Below are positions 1 through 6,625 of a DNA stretch of 52,223 bases, piece after piece. The notes under the pieces were generated by a model. The model had not been told where the DNA came from and ran no database searches. It saw only the letters and a list, made by a program, of their open reading frames with translations. How positions within the stretch are numbered: the stretch's first letter is position 1; each line of letters starts with the position of its first letter. Source of the stretch: Chloroflexota bacterium (GTDB taxonomy: Bacteria; Chloroflexota; Anaerolineae; Aggregatilineales; Ch27); the NCBI GenBank assembly GCA_019873685.1, contig JAIOAT010000018.1:1-52223 (forward strand), given 5' to 3'. Made by a program: the position numbers and the translations under genes.

Positions 1-192
1 CAAGCCTTCATTGAAGCCTTTAATGGCACCCTGCGCCGGGAGGAGTTTGGTCGTGGGTACTTCCGGGCCGACCAGCTGGCCGAAGCCCAGCAGGCCGCTG
101 ATGCCTTCCTTAACTACTATCACCATCGCCGGCCCCATCTTGCCCTGGCCATGATGACGCCTGCTCAATTCGCTGAGTCGCATTTGCTCTGA
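1..192 (+). pseudogene. Transposase C-terminal fragment (integrase core, IS3/IS481-like)
   Basis: The reading frame is open from the first base and stops with TGA at 190-192, giving the last 63 residues of a transposase. The pattern FNGTLRREEF, then NYYHHRRPHLAL and TPAQF, is the end of a DDE integrase core as in IS3/IS481 elements; the E of RREEF lies where the third catalytic acid is expected. The start and the rest of the element lie left of the window, so it could be a complete IS cut by the window edge or a remnant. No terminal inverted repeat is evident in the 89 bases before the next gene. Family assignment is by motif only. Confidence 0.75.
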
Positions 193-206
193 GAGAATGC
201 GGATGT

Positions 207-235
207 TGGACAGCCCTCCGCCTCCTCTGTATAAT
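207..235 (+). promoter_or_regulatory. Sigma-70 promoter for the methyltransferase-sortase genes
   Basis: TGGACA at 207-212 (5 of 6 to consensus), 17-base spacer, TATAAT at 230-235. Transcription would start near 242, about 40 bases before the TTG start at 282. It lies between the transposase tail and the methyltransferase. Confidence 0.7.
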
Positions 236-281
236 CGCCCGTTGAACACCAGCCTGGACACGACCTGCGGGAGAACCACGG

Positions 282-1097
282 TTGCCCGAACATAATCGCC
301 CTACTGTAGCGCCTGAGCTATACACCGAGGAGTATTTCCGCACGGCCTGCGAAGGCTATGACGAATTCAACCGAAGCGAAGGCGAGCAACTCTCACGGCG
401 CTTGAAGGCAGCCTTTGAGCTGGCGGAAATCCGCCCCGGTATGCTGGTGCTGGATGTAGGTTGTGGGCGCGGCGAAATCCTGCGCCACTGCGCTGAACTT
501 GGCGCGCACGCCTACGGCATCGACTACGCGCCGGTTGCCGTGGATCTGAGCGCCACCGTGATCCGTCGCAGCGGCGGCACTCGCGGCAGGATCGGCGTTA
601 GCCAGGCCAACGCCCGCCACCTGCCCTTCCCGGACGCCACCTTTGACCGCGTGTTGATGTTTGATGTGGTCGAGCATCTGTATCCGTGGGAACTGCAGGA
701 AGCGCTCCGGGAAGTGCATCGCGTGCTCAAAGCTGATGGGCGATTCATCGTGCACACCGCGCCCAATGCCTGGTATGATCGTTATGCCTATCCGGTTGTG
801 CGTGCGGTGCGCACACTGATGGGTCAGGGCAGCCATTACCCGGCCAACCCACGGGAATTTCTGGTGGGCGTGAACGCCCACGTGCATGTCAACGAGCAGA
901 GTCTGTTCAGCCTGCGGCGGGTCCTGCAACAGGCCAACTTCGACGCTCATGTCTGGCTGGATAGCCCACCCCAGCGCTGGGGGCGCGATCCGCTGGGCCA
1001 GCTGCGCCGATTGCTGTTCCATATCCCGCCGTTCCGCTGGTTCTTCCAGCGGGAGGTATTCGCCGTCGCTGCCAAGAGAGTCCCAAGGATCAGCTGA
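282..1097 (+). CDS. Class I SAM-dependent methyltransferase
   Basis: 271 residues from a TTG start. It is a Rossmann-fold methyltransferase of the Methyltransf_11/UbiE-like type: motif I VLDVGCGRGEIL at about 56-67, an acidic residue after the second strand (YGIDYAP), and motif IV/post-I FDRVLMFDVVEHLY at about 122-135. The C-terminal third holds aromatic-rich substrate-side segments. The acceptor substrate cannot be read from sequence; small-molecule, quinone or sugar acceptors are all possible. A consensus promoter lies just upstream, and the sortase gene follows after 2 bases, so the two are probably co-transcribed. The start is supported by the promoter position, but no strong ribosome binding site precedes it. 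Confidence 0.8.
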   Translation: MPEHNRPTVAPELYTEEYFRTACEGYDEFNRSEGEQLSRRLKAAFELAEIRPGMLVLDVGCGRGEILRHCAELGAHAYGIDYAPVAVDLSATVIRRSGGTRGRIGVSQANARHLPFPDATFDRVLMFDVVEHLYPWELQEALREVHRVLKADGRFIVHTAPNAWYDRYAYPVVRAVRTLMGQGSHYPANPREFLVGVNAHVHVNEQSLFSLRRVLQQANFDAHVWLDSPPQRWGRDPLGQLRRLLFHIPPFRWFFQREVFAVAAKRVPRIS

Positions 1098-1099
1098 CG

Positions 1100-2182
1100 A
1101 TGCGTGACAAGCGCCCCGTAGACGAACTCTCCATCGAGGAACTGGAACGCATCCTGGCGATTCGCAAGCGCGAGGCGCGGCTGGAGCGCCTGCGCCGGCT
1201 GGGCCTGGAAGGACGCCGCGCCCTGCCGGACCGCGACTCGCTGCCAGGCGGTGCGCCCTCTGGAGCCAATGCGCCTGAGACGGCCATACCGGCCCGGATT
1301 AGTCCGGCTGCACCAGCCCCCAGCAGCGCCGAGACCCCATCACTGGCTGCCGGTGCGGCAGCGTATACCGACACCCCCTCGGACGGCCTTCCCCGTTTCG
1401 AGGAAGAGCCTGCCTGGGCTTCACCGGCCAGCCAGGCGCCGGTTGCCAGTTCGCTGCAGAAAACGATCTGGAATCGGCTGTTGCTGCTGGTCGAGATTCT
1501 GGCGGTCATCGGCCTGCTGATCATCGGCGTGGAGTTGTTCCAGGCCCTCCAAACCCTCCAGGAGGAGACAGCTGCGGTACAGGCTCAGGCCCAGGCTGCC
1601 GCCTTTGCCAGCCTGCCGACCCCGACGGTCACACCGGAGATCAGCCTTAACCGCATCGTGCTGCCCAGCGGCCATACGCCGCCCACCGCCGCCGGAGGCG
1701 CGCAGTTCAACCTGAACGAAATCCCCGCCCACCTGCGCCCGATCGTCCAGCAGCAATTGGCCGCGCCGATCGTGATCCCGACGCCCGGCCCGGAAAGCCC
1801 GGTGCGCATCCAGATTCCGGCCATCGGTGTTGACGCTCCGATCGTCAGCGGCACCGACTGGGAAGCGCTCAAGCGCGGCGTCGGCCACCAGCCCAATACC
1901 GGCCTGCCTGGCCAGCCGGGCAACATGGTCCTGTCTGCCCACAACGACATCTATAGCGAAATCTTCCGCTACCTGGATCGGCTCTCGCCTGGCGATCAGA
2001 TCACCGTCTACACGCTGACGCGCAGCTACACTTACGTGGTGCGGGAGACACAGATTGTGTCGCCGTACGCCGTGCACGTCATGGACCCCACCCGCGAGCC
2101 GACAGCAACTCTGATCTCCTGCTATCCGTATCAGGTAGATAACCAGCGCATTGTCGTCTTCGCCGATTTGCAGCAGGGCTAA
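1100..2182 (+). CDS. Membrane-anchored sortase
   Basis: 360 residues. A class C60 sortase domain occupies about 234-360, with the catalytic triad visible: His281 in LSAHND, Cys341 in LISCYPY and Arg350 in NQRIVVFA. One transmembrane helix lies at about 127-148, so the roughly 120-residue N-terminus (charged helix, then Pro/Ala-rich) would be cytoplasmic and the catalytic domain extracellular, linked by a low-complexity stalk at 150-230. That N-terminal extension is unusually long. Sortases cleave an LPXTG-like signal and join proteins to each other or to the wall; which class this is (D/E-like by its motifs) is uncertain. AAGGA at 1084-1088 serves as ribosome binding site. No protein in the window has an evident sorting signal. 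Confidence 0.9.
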   Translation: MRDKRPVDELSIEELERILAIRKREARLERLRRLGLEGRRALPDRDSLPGGAPSGANAPETAIPARISPAAPAPSSAETPSLAAGAAAYTDTPSDGLPRFEEEPAWASPASQAPVASSLQKTIWNRLLLLVEILAVIGLLIIGVELFQALQTLQEETAAVQAQAQAAAFASLPTPTVTPEISLNRIVLPSGHTPPTAAGGAQFNLNEIPAHLRPIVQQQLAAPIVIPTPGPESPVRIQIPAIGVDAPIVSGTDWEALKRGVGHQPNTGLPGQPGNMVLSAHNDIYSEIFRYLDRLSPGDQITVYTLTRSYTYVVRETQIVSPYAVHVMDPTREPTATLISCYPYQVDNQRIVVFADLQQG

Positions 2183-2222
2183 CGCTCTTTGCTGCCCGAT
2201 AACTACAGCCTAAGGAGAACCC

Positions 2223-2498
2223 ATGGCCCGCAAGAAAGCACCCCGTCGCACAAACATCGCGCAGGAATCTCTGGAGCGCGCCCGGCGTGAAGCTAACGGG
2301 CAGCTCTACGTCCCCCCTGCCCCACGCCCGGAAAGCGCCCCCATCCGTAGCGGCAAAGCGCCGGTCACCGAAGTCCGCAAGACTACCGTGGAAGACCTGG
2401 CCGCCGAATACGCTTATGTGCTGACCGACCTGCGCAATATGGGGACCCTGGCGCTGGCGCTGTTTGCCGCGCTGATTGTCGCATCGTTCATCCTCTAA
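2223..2498 (+). CDS. Small basic protein with C-terminal membrane anchor, function unknown
   Basis: 91 residues, preceded by a good ribosome binding site (AAGGAGA at 2212-2218). The first 50 residues are basic and Pro-rich and start MARKKAPRRT. A middle acidic helix (TVEDLAAEYAYVLTDLRNMG) leads into one hydrophobic segment at about 75-91 that ends the protein. This is the topology of a tail-anchored protein. It lies 40 bases after the sortase and ends at a strong hairpin, so it is probably the last gene of that operon. I do not recognise a family. It has no LPXTG-type motif and so does not look like a normal sortase substrate. Confidence 0.75.
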   Translation: MARKKAPRRTNIAQESLERARREANGQLYVPPAPRPESAPIRSGKAPVTEVRKTTVEDLAAEYAYVLTDLRNMGTLALALFAALIVASFIL

Positions 2499-2522
2499 TC
2501 GCCGCGGCACACCGGCGCAGCG

Positions 2523-2560
2523 AACACCAAGGCCCTCCTGCTCCGGAGGGCTTTGGTGTT
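2523..2560 (+). terminator. Hairpin terminator after the sortase operon
   Basis: Arms 2523-2538 and 2545-2560 pair over 16 positions with one G-T wobble around a 6-base loop. No long T run follows, but position and stem strength suggest termination. Confidence 0.75.
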
Positions 2561-2584
2561 GACTCGCCCACCTGTTCCCCTCTT

Positions 2585-2606
2585 ATTTGTGAAGACTTTC
2601 ACAAAT
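2585..2606. promoter_or_regulatory. CRP/FNR-type palindromic operator
   Basis: Perfect 9-base arms ATTTGTGAA and TTCACAAAT separated by GACT. The core reads TGTGA-N6-TCACA, the consensus bound by CRP/FNR family regulators. It ends one base before the -35 box at 2608, and its centre lies about 47 bases before the predicted transcription start, close to a class II activator position. The regulator itself is not in the window. Confidence 0.7.
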
Positions 2607-2607
2607 C

Positions 2608-2636
2608 TTGACACCCCTCTGCGTGCTGTCTATACT
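2608..2636 (+). promoter_or_regulatory. Consensus sigma-70 promoter of the metallo-hydrolase gene
   Basis: TTGACA at 2608-2613, 17-base spacer, TATACT at 2631-2636. One mismatch overall. A leader of about 64 bases precedes the ATG at 2707. Confidence 0.85.
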
Positions 2637-2706
2637 CTGCCCACTGGCTGGACTTTCCCCTCTGTAACCGGTATGAGTTGCGTTGTCTCAGTGATCGCCC
2701 AGAGCC

Positions 2707-3549
2707 ATGCAGCGTGAACGTGTAGCCGATGACATCTATGTGTTCACCAGCGAGCTGTATGCCCAGGTTACCGCTGGCGCCATCGTGACCTCTGAGGGCG
2801 CTATTCTCATCGACACGCTGGCTTACCCCGAAGAAACGCTCCAGATCAAGAACTTCCTGGAAAGACGCCTCAACTGCCCGGTACGGACAGTCATCAACAC
2901 GCATTACCACGCCGATCACACCTTTGGCACCTACCTCTTTGAGGACGCACTGGTCGTCGGTCATGCCCTGTGCCGCGACCTGCTGGATACCCGCGGGCGC
3001 AAGAGCATGGAAGAAGCCAGGCGAAGCAGTTCCGAATTCGCCGATGCCCGTGTCGTGCTGCCTGCGATGGTCTTCAAGACCGGCACGCTGGCCGTTCACC
3101 TGGGCAACAAGACGGTTGAACTGTGGCACTCCCCCGGCCACAGCCCGGATTCGGTGGTGGCCTATGTGCGCGAAGACCGTATCCTTTTTGCGGCGGATAC
3201 GATCATGCCCATTCCGTACTTCGTAGATGGCAGCTACGCTGACTTCATCAACTCGCTGGAAGCCCTGCGCGGCAAGGGATTTGAGTGCGTTGTCCAGGGG
3301 CACGGCGAGGTCGTCCTGCGCGGCGAGGTAGAAGCCAAACTGGATTCAGACCTGGAGTACCTCAGGCGGATCAGGCAACACGTGGAAAAAGCCCTGGACC
3401 GCAAAAGTCCTGAAAAGTACCTGGAGAAGATCGACATTGAAAGCTGCGGCAAGAGCCGCATAGCCCTCAACGGCGCTGTCCAGGACCTCCACCGTGCTAA
3501 TGTCCGCCTGCTCTACAGCCAGGTGCGCGCCGAAACGGTCCGGGCCTGA
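2707..3549 (+). CDS. Metallo-beta-lactamase-fold hydrolase
   Basis: 280 residues. The two-metal site is complete: HYHADH (His66, His68, Asp70, His71), His145 in HSPGHSPDS, Asp164 in FAADT and His199 in QGHGE. This is the MBL-fold superfamily, close to the glyoxalase II/teichoic-acid-type single-domain hydrolases; the substrate is not predictable. No signal peptide is present (MQRERVADD start), so it is cytoplasmic. It is probably monocistronic, with a consensus promoter and a CRP-like palindrome upstream. A new promoter starts the next gene. A hydrolytic role is well supported by the metal ligands; a beta-lactam role is not implied. Confidence 0.88.
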   Translation: MQRERVADDIYVFTSELYAQVTAGAIVTSEGAILIDTLAYPEETLQIKNFLERRLNCPVRTVINTHYHADHTFGTYLFEDALVVGHALCRDLLDTRGRKSMEEARRSSSEFADARVVLPAMVFKTGTLAVHLGNKTVELWHSPGHSPDSVVAYVREDRILFAADTIMPIPYFVDGSYADFINSLEALRGKGFECVVQGHGEVVLRGEVEAKLDSDLEYLRRIRQHVEKALDRKSPEKYLEKIDIESCGKSRIALNGAVQDLHRANVRLLYSQVRAETVRA

Positions 3550-3556
3550 AGTGTCG

Positions 3557-3586
3557 TTGCCAAACCGTCTCCTTGTACCCTATACT
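3557..3586 (+). promoter_or_regulatory. Promoter of the first DegV gene
   Basis: TTGCCA at 3557-3562, 18-base spacer, TATACT at 3581-3586. The start point would be near 3593, leaving a leader of about 90 bases that contains a hairpin. Confidence 0.65.
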
Positions 3587-3601
3587 CTGGTCAAACCGTC
3601 T
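3561..3601 (+). repeat. Direct repeat CAAACCGTCT flanking the -10 box
   Basis: Identical 10-base copies at 3561-3570 and 3592-3601, 31 bases apart start to start (about three helical turns). One overlaps the -35 end, the other the transcription start. The layout fits a regulator binding two sites on the same DNA face. Confidence 0.5.
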
Positions 3602-3603
3602 AC

Positions 3604-3622
3604 TGCGGAGTCACGCTCCGCA
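3604..3622 (+). promoter_or_regulatory. Leader hairpin before the first DegV gene
   Basis: TGCGGAG (3604-3610), loop TCACG, CTCCGCA (3616-3622): perfect 7-base stem near the 5' end of the predicted transcript. It could stabilise the mRNA or be part of a control element. Confidence 0.4.
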
Positions 3623-3684
3623 TGTTGTTATTCTATGCTTACCCTGCGCCGTGAGTCCCATCATCTTCAGGGAAGGAGCTGCCT

Positions 3685-4533
3685 GTGACGCCGCGATTTG
3701 CCCTGGTTACCGATACCACTGCTGACCTGCCTAACGAACTTGTCCGGCAACACAACATCTATATGATTCCGCAGATTATTGTCTGGGGCCGGGAGAGCCT
3801 GCGCGAAGGCATTGATATCACCAGCGCCGAATTCTTCAAGCGGCTGGCAACGGCCACCGTCATGCCTACTACTTCACGCCCCGTACCTTCCGACACCGTC
3901 GATCTCTTTAAGCGGGCGATCAAGGAGACCGGCGCGGAATCGGTGGTGGCCGTGGTTGTCTCCAAGGATGTCAGCGGCACAGTCTCATCAGTCGAACAGG
4001 CTATGAAGGAAGTTGACTTCCCTGTCCACCTGGTCGACACCCGCACCATCTCGCTGGCGCTGGGCCTGACCGTTCTCAAAGTCGCCGAGGCGCGTGACGC
4101 CGGCGCCAGTGCGGAAGAAGCTGTTGCCCTGGCCAAAGCTACCGCCGCCAACAGCCATGCCATCTTCACGCCCGGCACCCTGGAATTCCTGCGCCGTGGT
4201 GGGCGGATCGGCGGGGCCAAGCATCTGCTGGGCACGGCTCTCAACATCAAGCCAATCCTGACCCTCCAGGACGGGCATGTCGAGCCGCTGGAAAACGTGC
4301 GCACCCGCAAGCGCGCCCTGCAACGACTGATCGAGCTGACGGGCGAGCGGATCGTCCCCGGCAAGCCAGTCCAGCTCGGCGTCGTCCATGGGGCGGTGCC
4401 GGAGGAAGCAGCCGAGGTCGCCAGCGCGCTGGAACAGCTCTACAAACCGGAGCGTTTGCTTCAGAGCTGGATCGGTGCGTCGATCGGCGTCCACGCTGGA
4501 CCTGGTGTCCTGGGCATCATGATCGTGCAGTGA
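3685..4533 (+). CDS. DegV family protein (fatty-acid-binding), copy 1 of 4
   Basis: 282 residues from GTG, with GGAAGGAG at 3671-3678 as ribosome binding site. All DegV landmarks are present: N-terminal VTDTTADLP, the MPTTSRP loop, VSGTVSS, VDTRT, the FLRRGGRIGG turn, NIKPIL, the VRTRKRAL helix and C-terminal GVHAGPG. In the characterised FakB proteins, the Thr/Ser of the first loop, the Ser of SGT and the His of the last motif hold the fatty acid carboxylate, so ligand binding is likely. FakB presents bound fatty acid to the kinase FakA, but no FakA gene lies in the window. This copy has RRGGRIGG, like copy 2, while copies 3 and 4 have RSGRVS. Confidence 0.92.
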   Translation: MTPRFALVTDTTADLPNELVRQHNIYMIPQIIVWGRESLREGIDITSAEFFKRLATATVMPTTSRPVPSDTVDLFKRAIKETGAESVVAVVVSKDVSGTVSSVEQAMKEVDFPVHLVDTRTISLALGLTVLKVAEARDAGASAEEAVALAKATAANSHAIFTPGTLEFLRRGGRIGGAKHLLGTALNIKPILTLQDGHVEPLENVRTRKRALQRLIELTGERIVPGKPVQLGVVHGAVPEEAAEVASALEQLYKPERLLQSWIGASIGVHAGPGVLGIMIVQ

Positions 4534-4570
4534 TCGCCAGCCGTGTAATGGCGCAGCCAACTGCGGTAAT

Positions 4571-4611
4571 CCGGGCCGGTGCAGGAAACAGGTCTCTTGC
4601 CCGGCCTGTTT
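4571..4611 (+). promoter_or_regulatory. Overlapping alternative hairpins between DegV copies 1 and 2
   Basis: CCGGGC (4571-4576) can pair with GCCCGG (4599-4604), while AAACAGG (4586-4592) can pair with CCTGTTT (4605-4611), followed by TGTCT. The two pairings interlock. It may be a terminator of copy 1 or an attenuator of copy 2; no ligand-binding fold is recognised. Confidence 0.35.
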
Positions 4612-4685
4612 TGTCTGGGCAGCAACACTTTGCTGCTGAAGGTGTTACTACACTCGAATAAAACCCTATTGTGAAGGAGGACTTC

Positions 4686-5534
4686 GTGGCCCGCTTTGCC
4701 CTGATCACCGACAGCACCTCGGATCTGCCACCCGCCATTGCCCGCGAGCGGCAGATACACGTGGCGCCACTGTACATCATCTGGGGCCAGGATAGCCTGC
4801 GCGACGGCGTCGACATCACTCCGGAACAGTTCTATCGCCGTCTGGCCATCGACCCCGTGCTGCCGACGACATCGCAGCCGACGCCGGCCGATTTTGCGGA
4901 TCTATACCGGCAGACTCATGCCAGCAGTGACGCCGAAGGTGTGCTGGTACTGACCATTTCCGCCGACCTGAGCGGGACCTACGCTTCAGCGGTCCAGGCC
5001 CGCGACATGGTCGACTTCCCGGTCGAAGTTGTCGACCTGCGTTCGGTAACGCTGGGAACAGCCATGCCTGTGCTGCAGGTCGCTGACGCCCGCGATCAGG
5101 GCGCCTCCCTTCAGGAAGCCGCTGCCCTGGCCCGATCGCTGGCCAACCGGACGCACATCTACTTCACGCTGGACACCCTGGAATATCTGCACAAGGGTGG
5201 CCGCATCGGCGGCGCCAAGCGCCTGATCGGCACCGCCTTCAACATTAAGCCCGTGCTCCAGATCGCCAATGGCAGAGTTGAGGCCAAAGAGAGCATCCGG
5301 ACGCGCAAGCGCGCGCTGAGCCGGCTGGTTGAGCTATTTGAGGAGACTGTTGACCCCACCAAAACGCTATACGTTGGTCTGCTGCATGGCCAGGCCCCGG
5401 CGGACGCCGACTGGCTGGAGGCAGAGATCAAGGCCCGCTGGCAACCCGCCCAGCTGATCAAAGCCCAGGTCGGGGCGGTGATCGGCGTGCATACCGGCCC
5501 GGGCGCCGTAGGCTTTGCGTTGCTGCAACTTTGA
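4686..5534 (+). CDS. DegV family protein (fatty-acid-binding), copy 2 of 4
   Basis: 282 residues from GTG at 4686. A GTG at 4671 in the same frame is less likely because the strong Shine-Dalgarno AAGGAGG (4674-4680) lies between the two. Landmarks: ALITDSTSDLP, LPTTSQP, ISADLSGTYAS, VDLRSVTLG, YLHKGGRIGGAKR, NIKPVLQ, IRTRKRAL, GVHTGPGAVG. The ligand residues of FakB-type DegV proteins (Thr/Ser in TTS, Ser in SGT, His in VHTGPG) are kept. It is closest to copy 1 by its GGRIGGAKR segment. It sits 152 bases after copy 1, with the hairpin region between them, and 82 bases before copy 3. Confidence 0.92.
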   Translation: MARFALITDSTSDLPPAIARERQIHVAPLYIIWGQDSLRDGVDITPEQFYRRLAIDPVLPTTSQPTPADFADLYRQTHASSDAEGVLVLTISADLSGTYASAVQARDMVDFPVEVVDLRSVTLGTAMPVLQVADARDQGASLQEAAALARSLANRTHIYFTLDTLEYLHKGGRIGGAKRLIGTAFNIKPVLQIANGRVEAKESIRTRKRALSRLVELFEETVDPTKTLYVGLLHGQAPADADWLEAEIKARWQPAQLIKAQVGAVIGVHTGPGAVGFALLQL

Positions 5535-5616
5535 GTATCGCTCGGCCAGCCCGGCGCATCGGTAAGCCAGCAGCCTCAGCCGGGCTGGCCACCAGAACAG
5601 AAGAAGGAGTGATGAC

Positions 5617-6468
5617 GTGCCCCCGCAAATTGCGATTGTGACCGAAAGTACGGCGGATATTCCCCGTGAACTGGCCGCCGAGCGCCAGATCTTCACCACC
5701 CCCATGCACATCTACTGGGATGGCGAGGACCTGCGCGACGGCGTGGATATTGCGCCGGTCGAATTCTATGAGCGCCTGGTCACTTCGCGCACGCACCCGA
5801 CTACCTCACAGCCCACTGTGCCGGAATTCGCGGAGACCTTCGAACGTGCTCGCGCAGCAACAGGCGCTGTTGCAGTCATCGTCATGACGATGTCCGCCAA
5901 GCTGAGCGGCACCTACAACGCGGCCTGCCAGGCTGCCCGCGCAGTGGACTTTCCGGTGCACGTCATCGACAGCCGCACGGGTTCTCTGGCGCATGGCCTC
6001 GCCGCGCTAGCCCTGGCTGAAGCGCGGGACGCCGGCATCAGCCCACAGGAGGCAGTTCGGCTGGCCCGTGAACTTGCCGACCGCACCAGGATGATCTTCG
6101 CGCTCAACACGCTCGAATACCTCTATCGCAGCGGACGGGTGAGCAACCTCAAGCGTCTGCTGGGGGCGGCGCTCCAGATCAAGCCCATCCTGCACGTTGA
6201 GGATGGCGGCATCACCCTGCTGGAACAGGTGCGCACGCGCCGCCGTCAGATCGAGCGACTATTCGAGATTTTTGAAGAAGTGGTTGACCGCACCAAACCG
6301 CTGCGTGTTGGCGTGCTTCATGGCAACTCCTTCCAGGAAATGCAGGAATTCGTGGAGAGGATTCGCGCTCGCTGGAATCCGATTCAGCTGGTCACCAACA
6401 CGGTCTGCGCTCCCGTGGGGGTTCACACCGGCCCAGGTTCGCTGGGCTTCGCTATCCTGCAGACATAA
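5617..6468 (+). CDS. DegV family protein (fatty-acid-binding), copy 3 of 4
   Basis: 283 residues from GTG, with AAGAAGGAG at 5601-5609 as ribosome binding site. Landmarks: IAIVTESTADIP, HPTTSQP, MSAKLSGTYN, VIDSRTGSLA, YLYRSGRVSNLKR, QIKPIL, VRTRRRQIERL, GVHTGPGSLG. The Glu in TESTAD replaces the Asp seen in the other three copies. The RSGRVS turn groups it with copy 4. Ligand-contact residues of FakB-type proteins are present. Only 82 bases separate it from copy 2 and no clear promoter was found there, so it may be read through from copy 2. Confidence 0.92.
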   Translation: MPPQIAIVTESTADIPRELAAERQIFTTPMHIYWDGEDLRDGVDIAPVEFYERLVTSRTHPTTSQPTVPEFAETFERARAATGAVAVIVMTMSAKLSGTYNAACQAARAVDFPVHVIDSRTGSLAHGLAALALAEARDAGISPQEAVRLARELADRTRMIFALNTLEYLYRSGRVSNLKRLLGAALQIKPILHVEDGGITLLEQVRTRRRQIERLFEIFEEVVDRTKPLRVGVLHGNSFQEMQEFVERIRARWNPIQLVTNTVCAPVGVHTGPGSLGFAILQT

Positions 6469-6512
6469 CCGGGCGCCTGAGCCACAGTAGGATTTGAAAG
6501 TAGACAGAATAT

Positions 6513-6541
6513 TTGCATTATCTGGACGTAATATATACAAT
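6513..6541 (+). promoter_or_regulatory. Promoter of the fourth DegV gene
   Basis: TTGCAT at 6513-6518, 17-base spacer, TACAAT at 6536-6541, inside an AT-rich island between GC-rich genes. Leader about 80 bases. Confidence 0.6.
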
Positions 6542-6559
6542 ACGGCTACATAACGTCCA
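6523..6559. promoter_or_regulatory. Inverted repeat around the -10 box of DegV copy 4
   Basis: TGGACGT at 6523-6529 and ACGTCCA at 6553-6559 are perfect inverted 7-mers, 30 bases apart start to start, bracketing the -10 and start point. They look like paired operator half-sites; hairpin formation across 23 bases is less likely. Confidence 0.45.
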
Positions 6560-6625
6560 TTTATCCCGGCATACCTGCCGATCAGTGTACAGCGAGCGAC
6601 AGCAAAAGGATTCTGGAATCTGCTC

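Noticed and set aside
2707-3549. Calling the MBL-fold protein a beta-lactamase
   Set aside because: The metal ligands only define the superfamily; it has no signal peptide or other beta-lactamase features.
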